Assembly (NCBI GenBank): GCA_905221605.1
Contig: CAJNDS010002413.1
Location: 1,118,552 to 1,182,551 of the forward strand
Source of the DNA: Symbiodinium natans
Taxonomy: Eukaryota > Sar > Dinophyceae > Suessiales > Symbiodiniaceae
Length of the DNA stretch: 64,000 nucleotides
Reading direction: 5' to 3'
Of this stretch, positions 23,701 to 64,000 are shown piece after piece. Made by a program: the position numbers and the translations under genes. Each line of letters starts with the position of its first letter. Positions within the stretch are counted from its first letter, which is position 1. The notes beneath the pieces are model-generated. The model was not told the origin of the DNA. It was given only the letters and a program-made list of their open reading frames with translations, and ran no database searches.

Positions 23701-23724
23701 CGTGTGCGGTACACGCGCAAGTGA
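211..23724 (+). CDS. CYP51: CYP51-like sterol 14-alpha-demethylase, 5'-partial, 24 exons
   Basis: Heme-thiolate P450 of the CYP51 family, which removes the 14-alpha-methyl group of sterol precursors at the ER. Exons: about 211-273, 1469-1489, 1945-2005, 4796-4834, 6670-6713, 8392-8445, 9180-9192, 10129 to about 10211, about 11065-11121, 12099-12163, 12954-12999, 13933-13975, 15189-15262, 16057-16093, 16633-16693, 17170-17232, 18250-18271, 18808-18875, 19482-19552, 20665-20716, 21342-21413, 22525-22556, 22957-22987, 23629-23724. In order they give the CYP51 signature (YKFT, VPIFGPK, VLYDVDY), the HRERD region, the I-helix (DGRAISDEEIVGFLIAGFF, MHNSSITTSW), the K-helix ExxR (EVLR), the PERF-like FDSQRF, the heme loop FGGGRRVC and the C-terminal VRYTRK plus TGA. 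Phases agree at nearly all joins; the 8/9 join and the 21/22 boundary are uncertain. The N-terminal exons are off the window. The I-helix has GMHNSS where CYP51 usually has GQHTSS. Family call is confident; splice sites are by eye. Confidence 0.85.
1469..1489 (+). CDS. CYP51: CYP51 exon 2 (21 nt)
   Basis: Follows an AG at 1467-1468 and encodes VPIFGPK, the core of the CYP51 signature PxFGxxV. It is followed by GCACCT (GC donor). Both ends are phase 0. Confidence 0.7.
1945..2005 (+). CDS. CYP51: CYP51 exon 3
   Basis: Follows CAG and encodes VLYDVDYSTRTCQLRF and then IRALG, matching the VxYDV...EQ..F block of CYP51. A GC donor at 2006 gives phase 1, which joins correctly to the exon at 4796 (GERLTDDYLRSY). 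Confidence 0.75.
2104..2121. repeat. Left target-site duplication of the LINE insertion
   Basis: 18-bp sequence repeated exactly at 4181-4198. It is the start of the second unit of a dispersed repeat (gaccccaaatcgtaggatcc) whose first unit occupies about 2035-2103. Confidence 0.85.
2122..4180 (-). mobile_element. 5'-truncated non-LTR (LINE) retrotransposon fragment
   Basis: Lies antisense inside CYP51 intron 3. It is flanked by identical 18-bp direct repeats (agaagggacccctaatat, at 2104-2121 and 4181-4198) that look like a target-site duplication. Only the 3' part of the element is present: the C-terminal Zn-knuckle and RNase H region, stop codon, about 110 nt of 3' UTR and a very short A-rich end. 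The reverse transcriptase and endonuclease domains are missing, as expected for 5' truncation during target-primed reverse transcription. The 3' UTR contains the palindrome agccccacggggct (2140-2153). Confidence 0.8.
2234..4180 (-). CDS. LINE ORF2 C-terminus: Zn-knuckle plus RNase H
   Basis: The open frame runs from 4267 to 2234 (677 codons), but the first roughly 29 codons come from host flank before the duplication. Residue numbers below refer to the 677-codon frame. A zf-RVT-like knuckle CPFC...H...C lies at 163-179. RNase H follows: FTDGA (Asp240), AELWAVIHA (Glu278), ASDCLYV (Asp298), VKGHAKW (His348) and GNDNADKLA (Asp368/371). All acidic and His catalytic positions are present, so this domain looks recently intact. 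The last roughly 290 residues include Cys pairs (CSCSCQ, CQGC) and no domain I recognise. It is probably not expressed on its own. Confidence 0.75.
   Translation of the reverse strand: MAILFDSLQWQTDSEDSRLIHTASGISFDLLHGSDGWFERILADAVANALVRSEHERQDFEGDQKHAELDLEATQMLLKSTLASDNSKGIMASYFAFKRDFSYYHKQMVRALLSGGLYLAPRLFKAGFIRSNNCPFCESQESFEHVVYCCDAYNDERRLIDGFLESQNRTSLFTGVAFKGPARSELEASRKGKVVRPHFSSKCSCERVFTDGACSVGVLNSAGSGIFATGKLNLSVPLIGHDHSAPRAELWAVIHAVEATVGDVEVASDCLYVINTATYLLRHGREGLRHLDNFDLWSIFCDVCESHQGNISFRKVKGHAKWRDVEHDAFLQLCKEGNDNADKLACNAARCVLHQQAIAEHNLISGTAMSVQLYWVLVLCKRNAFSDFQDPDWVSSAIDKELPAGIVKRCSCSCQPSFRIRGKTRVCQGCKSSSVTYGAEENAFYECISKNVQVPDALRATVATRYASYHSKLSQQWHCSCISLRSYSTVTKGPGKISLSAAQALVEYFSEPVWYSTSVRQEAVTWVELTIDFISKYGCIGGFLDEGNCMSKLSAAFRSAVLKLFKENRIPVQRFQKLKRLLVFSTAKVAGVGLVKKWHDVDFLIATFFNLPHCLLQLRCSPKPARSNAYMTLWEPIFPFRNPRESDA
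4181..4198. repeat. Right target-site duplication of the LINE insertion
   Basis: Exact copy of 2104-2121. The rest of the split host repeat unit continues to about 4250. Another diverged copy of the host repeat lies at about 33,513-33,572. Confidence 0.85.
5613..5715 (+). other. Orphan exon-like segment in CYP51 intron 4
   Basis: Bounded by CAG|G and by a perfect GTAAGT donor. One frame reads FRNKHQQKRDRQRNSSGWQA. The upstream stretch 5466-5610 is also open (LEKLSALTPKEKDLADPSSA). It does not correspond to CYP51; it may be a captured fragment of another gene. Confidence 0.35.
6670..6713 (+). CDS. CYP51: CYP51 exon 5
   Basis: Encodes ILEEEVVQFFNATW, the IEEEV..FF..W helix of CYP51. It completes a split Gly codon from exon 4, ends phase 0 before GTTGCA, and joins to ECWGDSGTIDIRESMQDL at 8392-8445. 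Confidence 0.75.
7500..7700 (+). pseudogene. Orphan coding fragment with internal stop
   Basis: About 200 nt with clear protein-like composition (KEGHTKELEAHVEKVVEMHQ, then an in-frame TAG, then KGKDPAQMTQALEDANAALE) inside CYP51 intron 5. The stop could be a mutated Trp codon. It is helical and charged, with no recognised family, and looks like an inserted gene fragment rather than part of CYP51. Confidence 0.45.
8805..9091. repeat. AT-rich microsatellites
   Basis: (AT)n and (GTAT)n runs at 8,805-8,840 and 9,005-9,091. Similar short runs: (TG)n 24,490-24,512, (TATA) 24,530-24,555 and 49,020-49,042, (TC)n 17,697-17,741, poly-T 28,931-28,953. No function inferred. Confidence 0.9.
9180..9192 (+). 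CDS. CYP51: CYP51 exon 7, 13-nt microexon
   Basis: Lies between a CAG acceptor (9177-9179) and a GA donor (9193). It encodes ELLT plus the first base of an Arg codon completed at 10129 (RIRCLMGHEL). It supplies exactly the residues that CYP51 alignments expect between MQDL and RCLMG. Its size means the call rests on phase and family fit. Confidence 0.55.
10679..10774. mobile_element. MITE, family M2
   Basis: Inverted repeats of the type gggatgttcc..cttctactaacagtcctt. Other copies: 11,545-11,645; 17,511-17,670 (with extra sequence inside); and the collapsed foldback 24,829-24,872. All but the last lie within CYP51 introns. Confidence 0.75.
11383..11491. mobile_element. Single MITE-like inverted repeat (M6)
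   Basis: Ends tggtagcccagtggtacc and ggttactgggctacca are near reverse complements, about 109 bp apart. Another single element with arms tacagtaaact/agtttactgta lies at 12,507-12,628. Confidence 0.7.
14655..14715 (+). other. Orphan exon-like segment in CYP51 intron 12
   Basis: Follows CAG and reads FAPEADLVLAILHAAPNF in one open frame. It does not fit the CYP51 alignment between DFMQSVLQ and NSTYPDGR, so it is not in the spliced model. Similar unassigned pieces occur at about 13,765-13,830, 20,345-20,470 and 21,484-21,583. Confidence 0.3.
15189..15262 (+). CDS. CYP51: CYP51 exon 13, I-helix first half
   Basis: Encodes NSTYPDGRAISDEEIVGF followed by LIAGFF, the DGR.lsdeEi.G.LIA.lF motif of CYP51. 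It starts by completing a Gln codon from 13975 and ends with one base of a Gly codon before a GC donor at 15263. Confidence 0.85.
16057..16093 (+). CDS. CYP51: CYP51 exon 14, I-helix oxygen-binding motif
   Basis: Encodes GMHNSSITTSWST across its junctions. The His and following Ser residues match the CYP51 GQHTSS motif, but the usual Thr is Asn here. GT donor at 16094, phase 2, joining to LEIFSRPELVKDLLAEQREA at 16633-16693. Confidence 0.8.
18808..18875 (+). CDS. CYP51: CYP51 exon 18, K-helix
   Basis: Encodes VLRMHPPLFLLMRTVEQDV and then EFK. With exon 17 (18250-18271, AALRRER plus one base) it forms the P450 ExxR motif EVLR and the LRxHPP..LMR stretch typical of CYP51. A GA donor (GAGCGA) follows. 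Confidence 0.8.
19482..19552 (+). CDS. CYP51: CYP51 exon 19
   Basis: Encodes GYTIRRGSVVACSPNVSHML and then DDVQ, equivalent to the GYxIPxG..V..SP block of CYP51. A GC donor at 19553 in phase 2 joins to YPKAAEFDSQRF at 20665. Confidence 0.8.
21342..21413 (+). CDS. CYP51: CYP51 exon 21, heme-binding loop
   Basis: Encodes DQWSYIPFGGGRRVCKGQEF and then GYMQ. The proximal heme ligand Cys is TGC at 21384-21386 within FGxGRxxCxG. It is flanked upstream by CCCTAAA-type and downstream by TTTAGGG-type repeats. Confidence 0.9.
23629..23724 (+). CDS. CYP51: CYP51 terminal exon
   Basis: Starts after a CAG acceptor that itself follows a CCCTAAA array. It encodes ECVDGVPPPTIAQDGMVIAP then TQPCRVRYTRK and a TGA at 23722-23724, matching the CYP51 C-terminus (D..P..d...MV..P..P..vrY.rr). 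Confidence 0.85.
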   Translation, partial: ECVDGVPPPTIAQDGMVIAPTQPCRVRYTRK

Positions 23725-24613
23725 GCCCCCGCTGCGGCCGTCCATCTCGCGAATGTTGTGTTGTGGCTTTGGAGTGAGAATCTTGGTTGCCTTGAGCCTC
23801 AGCACGCTAGGCCCGAAACCCTTTAAGCCCTGAAGCCTGAACCCTACCAGAATGTAGAGATTCCGCAGGGCCCAACCTGGCGGCGTTATGGTTTTTAGGG
23901 TTTTGGGGGCGCCACAACGCGGCAGTCCCTTGTTACAAGTGCCAGGGATTACAGTCTGCCTTCTGCAGTTCTTTTAATCGATGCGCCTTGCATGCAAAAA
24001 ATGCTGTCGCCGGCCTTAGCCTGACGGGCTCTGGGGTAGGGAATTCGTTGCGAGAAGTATAGGGCTATGAGTAGGTGGAAGAAGAGATACCAGTAATATC
24101 AGCCTTCTCTGGTCGCCTTGCCTAGGGCCTTCGGGATAAGGGGGCGTTGTATAGGACCAAGCCCTAAACCTTAAACCCTAAACCCTACACGAGTCACAAA
24201 GAGGAGTTTCCGAAATGAGCCTTTAGAGCTCAGGGCTGGGAGTTTTAAGTTTGAGGGTTGAGAGTTTAGGCTTTAGGGTTGAGTGTTTTTGCTAGCTCAG
24301 GGTGTAAACCCGAACTACAGAATCCCCCCCCAGGAGAAGTCACGACTGCAGAGGCGCCTGAAGCTACGTTCCTACTTCCCATATACAGGCCCTATGCAAC
24401 CTCTTCACACCCAACTCCCCTATAAGCCCCCAAAGTTGGACCCAACAATTCACTGACGCCGACCCTCCGGGGTCAGCGGATAAGGAAGTAAGTGTGTGTG
24501 TGTGTGTGTGTAACTATATATACACATTGTTATATGTGTATATATATATATAACAGTATATCGTTTCTCTTTTTTTTGGGGGGGGGGCTCTTAAGCAATC
24601 AGTACTTGTCCGC

Positions 24614-57643
<33,030 letters not shown>

Positions 57644-59479
57644 GGTTTTAGGGTTTACAAGTGCTAATGTATGAATCTTCATATGTAAATATGTGTATGT
57701 GTGTATTTGTTTGTAAGATATATCTATATACCCATATGTATACATGCATTGATTTTGTTAGTTCATTTGTTTGTTTGTTGACTTCTTTGTATGTTTTAAC
57801 GTCGATGTTTCATTTTCCTAGGTGTACTTAGATTTGTATGTATATGCGTGCTTGTCTGTCAGTATACGTTTCCCCGGAGAACAGGTCCTACAACGCCCAG
57901 CAGATGTACGTGAACCAGCCCTCGTGTTTCCTCTCCGCACTACAGCTGGGGCCTCAGCCGGCGTCCTGGGGCTTATGGGGTTAGGGTTGAGGGGTGTGGA
58001 GTTTAGGGTTTAGGGTTTTGGATTTAGGGTTTAGGGTTAGGGTGCGGGACCTTGGCTGCCTGAAGAAATTATTCAGGGTGTTTGGGGTCTTTGGGGCTTC
58101 CCGGGTGCATGTCCCTAAACCCTTTCAAAGACTTAGGATTCAGAGCACGGGGCTTGTTCCCTTCAACCCGATGAAACCCTAAACCCTAGCCCTAAACCCT
58201 AAACCCTAAACCCCGAAGCCTCCGCCAGGCTCGGCTCCGACAGCTGCCTCGGCGCCGGGCGGGGCGCTTGCGCCCAAGAGGTGCAGGCCAGGCCCTGGGG
58301 GCGGGGGGGGGCGCCTTTTGTTTTTTTGCTTTGGGGTTTAGGGTTTAGGGTTTAGGGTTTAGGGTTTAGGGTTTTTTGTTTTGTTCGTTTGCTTATTTGA
58401 TTTTGCTCTTTTTGCTTGGTTGACTGGATGGTTGTATGCTGGTTTTGTTTGTTTGTTTGTCCGTTTGGTTGGTGGGCTATTTGTTAGTTCGTTTGTTTCT
58501 TTATTATTTGGTTGTGTGCTTGTTTGTGTTCTTGTGTTTTTGCTGCGGATGTTTGGTTCAGGGTAGGGGTTTTTAGGGCTGGTTGCAAGTATTTTAGGAC
58601 AGACGGACTCAAGACACAAAATTCCGAAAGCAAAGCCACACCTATTTTGACCTTTGAAGCAGAGTGAAGAATGCAAGTGGACAGTTTAAGAACAACAGGC
58701 ATGTTCATTGAAACGATTCTCTGAGCTAAGTTCTTGGACAGTTGGGCGGCTAAACCCTATGTGCGGCTTATCATGGGAAAGTATGCGAAGGGTACGCGCA
58801 GGTGCCATGAGGTACTAAGCCCTAAGCCCTAAACCCTAACTCTATCCGGTAAGCCCCGAATACCCAAACCCCTTAGGGTTTAGGGTTTAGGGTTTAGGGT
58901 TTAGGGTTTAGGGAAACCCTACAGCTACCCGCGCAAGTTGAAGCTTCGCCCTTGGACCCCTCGGTTGTACGCTGTTTTGGGGTTTAGGGTTTGGGGTTTA
59001 GGGTTTAGGGTTTAGGGTTTAGGGTTTAGGGCGTTTCGGGGGGGGGGGGGGGGGGTAGGGGTTGAGAACAGTGGCAAGGAGAACTGGAGCCCAGCACACC
59101 TAGCCTTCAAAGCCTGCGAACCCATGGCCCTGTAAGAACACCAGGTTTTGGGGCCTAGTGATTTGGGGTTTAGGGTTTAGGGTTTAGGGTTTAGGGTTTA
59201 GGGTTTAGGGTTTAGGGTTTCGGTTTTAGGGCGTAGGGCTTAGGGCGGCTTAGGGTTTAGTTCTCTACCTCTCAAGCCTTAGGCTCTACCACCCGCCCAA
59301 AACCAAAAGCCCAAAGCCTTGAGATTCAGGGTTGAGAGTTGAAACCCGTAGGATTAGGGTTCAGGGTTCAGGGTTCAGGGTTCAGGGTTCAGGGTTCAGG
59401 GTTCAGGGTTCAGGTTCAGGGTTCAGGGTTCAGGGTTTAGGGTTTAGGGTTTAGGGTTTAGGGTTTAGGGTTTAGGGTT

Positions 59480-59552
59480 AGACCCTAGGATTCGACCTCA
59501 TTCCGGGGTTCCCCGAGGCCTTTCCCGCCATCTTTGGTGCCACCAAGCCGGC
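59480..59552 (+). other. Orphan exon-like segment (FDLIPGFPEAFPAIFGATKP)
   Basis: Ends ADR before GTGGGTG and TTTAGGG repeats. It could be a later exon of the S8 gene's C-terminal region or of another gene. Other open pieces nearby: 59,057-59,130 (ENSGKENWSPAHLAFKACEP) and 60,612-60,690 (HDPLALTEPQWPAGSLAALP). Confidence 0.3.
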
Positions 59553-60164
59553 GGACAGGTGGGTGTAGGGTTTAGGGTTTAAGGGTGCAGGTTTCAGGGT
59601 TTAGGGTTTGGGCTTAGCCGTTCAGAATTTTAGGGTTTCGGGTTTTAGGATCTAGGTTTTCGGTGTGGGGTTTTGGGAGTTCGGCTGCATGGGTTCTGAG
59701 GGGCTTAGGCTGGAGGGGCTCAAGTTTCAATTCTGAGGGTTTGGGCTTTCAAGGTTTCCGGATTTTAGGGTTTGGGGTTTTAGGCTTTTTAGGATTTTGG
59801 GTTTAAGCCCAGAGGCTGCCTAGATATCTGGGTGGTTGTTCTGAAGCAGGTCAGTACACAATGCCGAAACCCTGAACCCCAAAACTGGGCACGAGCCTAG
59901 AACTGACCCCCGCCGCCCACCCCAGGCCTGCCCCCCCAGCACATGCGAACGCGTGGGTTTAGGGTTTAGGGTTTAGGGGTTTAGGGTTTAGGGTTTAGGG
60001 TTTAGGGTTTAGGGGGTTCATGGGGCATGCCTAGGAATCCCTAATGAAGCTTACAGAGCCTTAGGGAGTAGGGAGCCTCGGGTTTCTTAGGGTAGTTGCA
60101 TGGCCCCTTGGTAAGGGCCCTTGAGAGGGGATCCCTCACATACCCCTTATAGGCAACGTATCAA

Positions 60165-60303
60165 GGGATGAAGACTCGGACCCCTAAGGTTGTACCCCTA
60201 AAGGTTCCCCTTAATATACCCCATATATCCCCTAAGGGATCCTTAAAAAGGGGCCCAAAACCTAAGGGTACAACCTTAAGGGTCCGAGGTAGAACCCCTA
60301 GAA
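60165..60303. mobile_element. MITE-like element, family M3
   Basis: About 140-bp repeat with inverted ends containing acccctaaggttgtacccct. Diverged copies: about 4,393-4,515; 5,352-5,460; 9,605-9,750; 12,270-12,452; 29,640-29,770; 31,986-32,090. Orientation varies. Confidence 0.7.
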
Positions 60304-61520
60304 CGTAATACTCTATACAACCCAAGGGCCTAATTCAGAGCCCTTTAAAGGAGGTAGGGGACCATATTAAGGTCCCATAGCACAACCTTCAGGGGGTATG
60401 TATACCCCCCCTAAAACCCTCCCATAAGACCCCTCAAGAATGGGGTTTCGTGAGGGGTCGAGGGTCTCGGGGGTGGAGTTTAGGTTTGTTTAGGGTTTCC
60501 CTAAACCGTAAACTCTAGACCCCAAACCCTAAACCCCAAACCCAAATCCCAACACCCTAAACCCCTAAACCCCTAAACCTAAACCCTAAACTTTAGGACC
60601 CCAAGAGCCCCACGACCCCCTGGCTCTTACCGAGCCTCAGTGGCCCGCAGGGTCGCTTGCCGCGCTGCCGCCGGGAGCTCCAATGCTTAGGGTTTAGGGG
60701 CTAGGGTTTAGGGGCTAGGGTTTAGGTTTGGGGTTTAGGGTTTAGGGTTTAGGTTTTAGGGTTTAGGACTTCAAGGATTCAGGGCTTACGGGTGGGGGGT
60801 GGGGGGTGTGGTGTTGAATTAGGGAGTTTGGGTTTGTGAGCGTCGTGTTCAGTGTTTAGTGCTTATCGAGGTTTAGGCTTTCATAATTTTGGGTTTAGGC
60901 GGGGGGTTCAGGGTTTGGGGGGTTGAAGGTTGAGGTTCTTAGGCTTTCAGGGCTTTGGCAGGAGCGGACGCTGGGTTTTGGGTCAGCTTGCTCCTACTCG
61001 TGGAGTTCGCTGATGATCCTCGCAGCAGGCTGGTCCAATAGCTGCTCTCTTCGAGAGCTTGCTCTCTTCTTGAGAGCTTGCTGGCATTCTACGGTGTGCG
61101 TGCCTTTCAAAGCGGGACCAATGTGTGCAGTGAGCTGCGTTAGTGTCAGCTTGCTCCTACTGTGGAGTTCGCCTGATGATCCTCGCAGCAGACTGGTCCA
61201 ACAGCTGCTCTCTTCGAGAGCTTGCTCTCTTTGAGAGCTTGCTGGCATTCTACGGTGTGCGTGCCTTTCAAAGCGGCATGTACTCAACCTTGGTGCCTGC
61301 ACATGTGGCATACATCGTTCAAATCGTCCCGGAGCAATGTGTGCAGTGAGCTGCGTTAGTGTCAGCTTGCTCCTACTCGTGGAGTTCGCCTGATGATCCT
61401 CGCAGCAGACTGGTCCAATAGCTGCTCTCTTCGAGAGCTTGCTCTCTTCTAGAGAGCTTGCTGGCATTCTACGGTGTGCGTGCCTTTCCAAGCGGCATGT
61501 ACTCAACCTTGGTGCCTGCA

Positions 61521-62085
61521 CAAGAGGCATAATCGCTTCCCCCTTTTATTAAATGGTCCCCTAATAATAAAAACACTTTCCGGAAAATCCTGCCGAATCC
61601 AACCCCGCCTTTAAACGCCTATTCCGAATTAGGGGGGGGGGGGGGGGGTTCAGGCCTCCAAGAAACCCCTCAACACCAATAAAACTCATGTGTGTGTGTG
61701 TGTCTCAGTGGCTCTGTCTGAGCCTTGCTGTGCTGCGAGAGTTGAACTCTCCCCCTCTCTCTCTCTCTCTGTCTCTCTGTCTCTCTGTCTCTCTGTCTCT
61801 CTGTCTCTCTGTCTCTCTGTCTCTCTGTCTCTCTGTCTGTCTGTCTCTCTGTCTCTCTGTCTCTCTGTCTCTCTGTCTCTCTGTCTCTCTCTCTCTCTCT
61901 CTTTATCTCTTTCTCTTTTTCTCTTTCAATAAACACCACAATTAAGTTGAGTACTTGAGTAACCCCGAAGTCTACTTAATTATGACATTTCGATAAAAAT
62001 ACCCCCTAATAATAAACACACATTCCGAATTTTTATTGGGGGGGGGGGACCCCCGTTTAATATTAGGGGGAGGGGATTACATCGT
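61521..62085 (+). repeat. Embedded non-satellite segment, copy 1
   Basis: Interrupts the satellite between its gcctgcaca and acatcgttcaaa positions. It contains ccctaataataaa-type AT-rich ends, a G run, (TG)n, tgagccttgctgtgctgcga, a (CTCTGT)n tract and AATAAACACC. Repeated at 62,505-63,022 (offset 984 bp) with different microsatellite lengths, so segment plus two satellite units form a higher-order repeat. Confidence 0.85.
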
Positions 62086-62504
62086 TCAAACCGTCCCGGA
62101 GCAATGTGTGGAGTGAGCTGCGTTAGTGTCAGCTTGCTCCTACTCGTGGAGTTCGCCTGATGATCCTCGCAGCAGACTGGTCCAATAGCTGCTCTCTCGA
62201 GAGCTTGCTCTCTTCTTGAGAGCTTGCTGGCATTCTACGGTGTGCGTGCCTTTCAAAGCGGCATGTACTCAACCTTGGTGCCTGCACATGTGGCATACAT
62301 CGTTCAAACCGTCCAGGAGCAATGTGTGCAGTGAGCTGCGTTAGTGTCAGCTTGCTCCTACTCGTGGAGTTCGCCTGATGATCCTCGCAGCAGACTGGTC
62401 CAATAGCTGCTCTCTTCGAGAGCTTGCTCTCTTCTAGAGAGCTTGCTGGCATTCTACGGTGTGCGTGCCTTTCCAAGCGGCATGTACTCAACCTTGGTGC
62501 CTGC

Positions 62505-63022
62505 ACAAGAGGCATAATCGCTTCCCCCTTTTATTAAATGGTCCCCTAATAATAAAAACACTTTCCGGAAAATCCTGCCGAATCCAACCCCGCCTTTAAA
62601 CGCCTATTCCGAATTAGGGGGGGGGGGGGGGGGGTCAGGCCTCCAAGAAACCCCTCAACACCAATAAAACTCATGTGTGTGTGTGTGTGTGTCTCAGTGG
62701 CTCTGTCTGAGCCTTGCTGTGCTGCGAGAGTTGAACTCTCCCCCTCTCTCTCTCTCTGTCTCTCTGTCTCTCTGTCTCTCTGTCTCTCTGTCTCTCTGTC
62801 TCTCTGTCTCTCTGTCTCTCTGTCTCTCTGTCTCTCTCTCTCTCTCTTTATCTCTTTCTCTTTTTCTCTTTCAATAAACACCACAATTAAGTTGAGTACT
62901 TGAGTAACCCCTAAGTCTACTTAATTATGACATTTCGATAAGAATACCCCCTAATAATAAACACACATTCCGAATTTTTATTGGGGGGGGGGACCCCCGT
63001 TTAATATTAGGGGGAGGGGATT
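62505..63022 (+). repeat. Embedded non-satellite segment, copy 2
   Basis: Near-identical to copy 1 apart from shorter (CTCTGT)n and (G)n tracts and a longer (TG)n. It is flanked by the same satellite positions, which indicates duplication with the satellite rather than two independent insertions. Confidence 0.85.
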
Positions 63023-64000
63023 ACATCGTTCAAACCGTCCCGGAGCAATGTGTGCAGTGAGCTGCGTTAGTGTCAGCTTGCTCCTACTCGTGGAGTTCGC
63101 CTGATGATCCTCGCAGCAGACTGGTCCAATAGCTGCTCTCTCGAGAGCTTGCTCTCTTCTTGAGAGCTTGCTGGCATTCTACGGTGTGCGTGCCTTTCAA
63201 AGCGGCATGTACTCAACCTTGGTGCCTGCACATGTGGCATACATCGTTCAAACCGTCCAGGAGCAATGTGTGCAGTGAGCTGCGTTAGTGTCAGCTTGCT
63301 CCTACTCGTGGAGTTCGCCTGATGATCCTCGCAGCAGACTGGTCCAATAGCTGCTCTCTTCGAGAGCTTGCTCTCTTCTTGAGAGCTTGCTGGCATTCTA
63401 CGGTGTGCGTGCCTTTCAAAGCGGCATGTACTCAACCTTGGTGCCTGCACATGTGGCATACATCGTTCAAATCGTCCCGGAGCAATGTGTGCGGTGAGCT
63501 GCGTTAGTGTCAGCTTGCTCCTACTCGTGGAGTTCGCCTGATGATCCTCGCAGCAGACTGGTCCAACAGCTGCTCTCTTCGAGAGCTTGCTCTCTTTGAG
63601 AGCTTGCTGGCATTCTACGGTGTGCGTGCCTTTCAAAGCGGCATGTACTCAACCTTGGTGCCTGCACATGTGGCATACATCGTCAATGTGTGCAGTGAGC
63701 TGCGTTAGTGTCAGCTTGCTCCTACTCGTGGAGTTCGCCTGATGATCCTCGCAGCAGACTGGTCCAATAGCTGCTCTCTTCGAGAGCTTGCTCTCTTTGA
63801 GAGCTTGCTGGCATTCTACGGTGTGCGTGCCTTTCAAAGCGGCATGTACTCAACCTTGGTGCCTGCACATGTGGCATACATCGTTCAAACCGTCCCGGAG
63901 CAATGTGTGCAGTGAGCTGCGTTAGTGTCAGCTTGCTCCTACTCGTGGAGTTCGCCTGATGATCCTCGCAGCAGACTGGTCTAACAGCTGCTCTCTTCGA

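Larger units (their letters stand above)
60985..64000 (+). repeat. 216-bp satellite array
   Basis: Units start at the motif cagcttgctcctactcgtgg at about 60,985 (short unit), 61,146, 61,361, 62,127, 62,345, 63,075, 63,292, 63,508, 63,712 and 63,927, and the array continues off the window. Most spacings are 204-218 bp. Each unit carries adjacent hairpins gctctcttcgagagc and gctctcttcttgagagc. Minus-strand open frames of up to 187 codons are products of the repeat. Confidence 0.93.

Noticed and set aside
61740-61930. Ser/Leu/Cys-rich ORFs
   Set aside because: Translation of the (CTCTGT)n tract.
60994-63837. Minus-strand ORFs of 128-187 codons in the right-end repeat
   Set aside because: They follow the satellite unit and change with its length; no independent coding signal.

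Overview
The window looks like a piece of a dinoflagellate nuclear genome. It is saturated with Arabidopsis-type TTTAGGG/CCCTAAA motifs in both orientations. Coding sequence is broken into very short exons whose introns mostly start with GC or GA rather than GT and usually end AG|G. Much of the rest is transposon relics, MITE-like inverted repeats, microsatellites and satellites. No rRNA, tRNA, CRISPR or operon-like structure was seen. The species cannot be told from sequence alone.

Layout. (1) About 1-23,724, plus strand: 24 tiny exons (13 to about 96 nt) that nearly all join in phase into a sterol 14-alpha-demethylase-like cytochrome P450 (CYP51). It lacks only its 5' exons, which lie off the window, and ends with a TGA at 23,722-23,724. 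Introns carry telomere-like arrays, MITEs and, in intron 3, an antisense 5'-truncated LINE fragment with an 18-bp target-site duplication. (2) About 24,600-57,640, plus strand: scattered exons of a subtilisin-like (S8) serine protease. The catalytic Asp, His and oxyanion Asn motifs are visible; the catalytic Ser exon was not found. Two exons that read contiguously lie 23 kb apart (32,921 and 56,260). (3) About 34,140-53,740: an island almost free of TTTAGGG arrays, sitting inside that 23-kb intron. It holds a decayed multi-exon gene (about 34.2-39.9 kb), a poly-G tract, a 6.3-kb satellite-filled block bounded by 40-bp inverted repeats (40,803-47,094), a multi-exon coiled-coil/basic-tail gene (47,367-51,097), and a 653-codon single-exon ORF (51,372-53,333) with the layout of Tnp2/En-Spm/Plavaka-type DDE transposases. 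(4) About 53,740-60,900: TTTAGGG-rich sequence with late S8 exons and orphan exon-like pieces. (5) About 60,985-64,000: a 216-bp satellite array with two copies of an embedded roughly 0.5-kb segment.

The most striking pattern is the polarity of the telomere-like repeats. Downstream of most splice donors the nearest array reads TTTAGGG, and upstream of most acceptors it reads CCCTAAA. Many introns are therefore bounded by an inverted pair of telomeric repeats that could fold the intron ends together. I know of no description of such an intron architecture.

Limits: exon joins were made by eye from reading frame, splice phase and family knowledge. No alignment, folding or transcript check was run.
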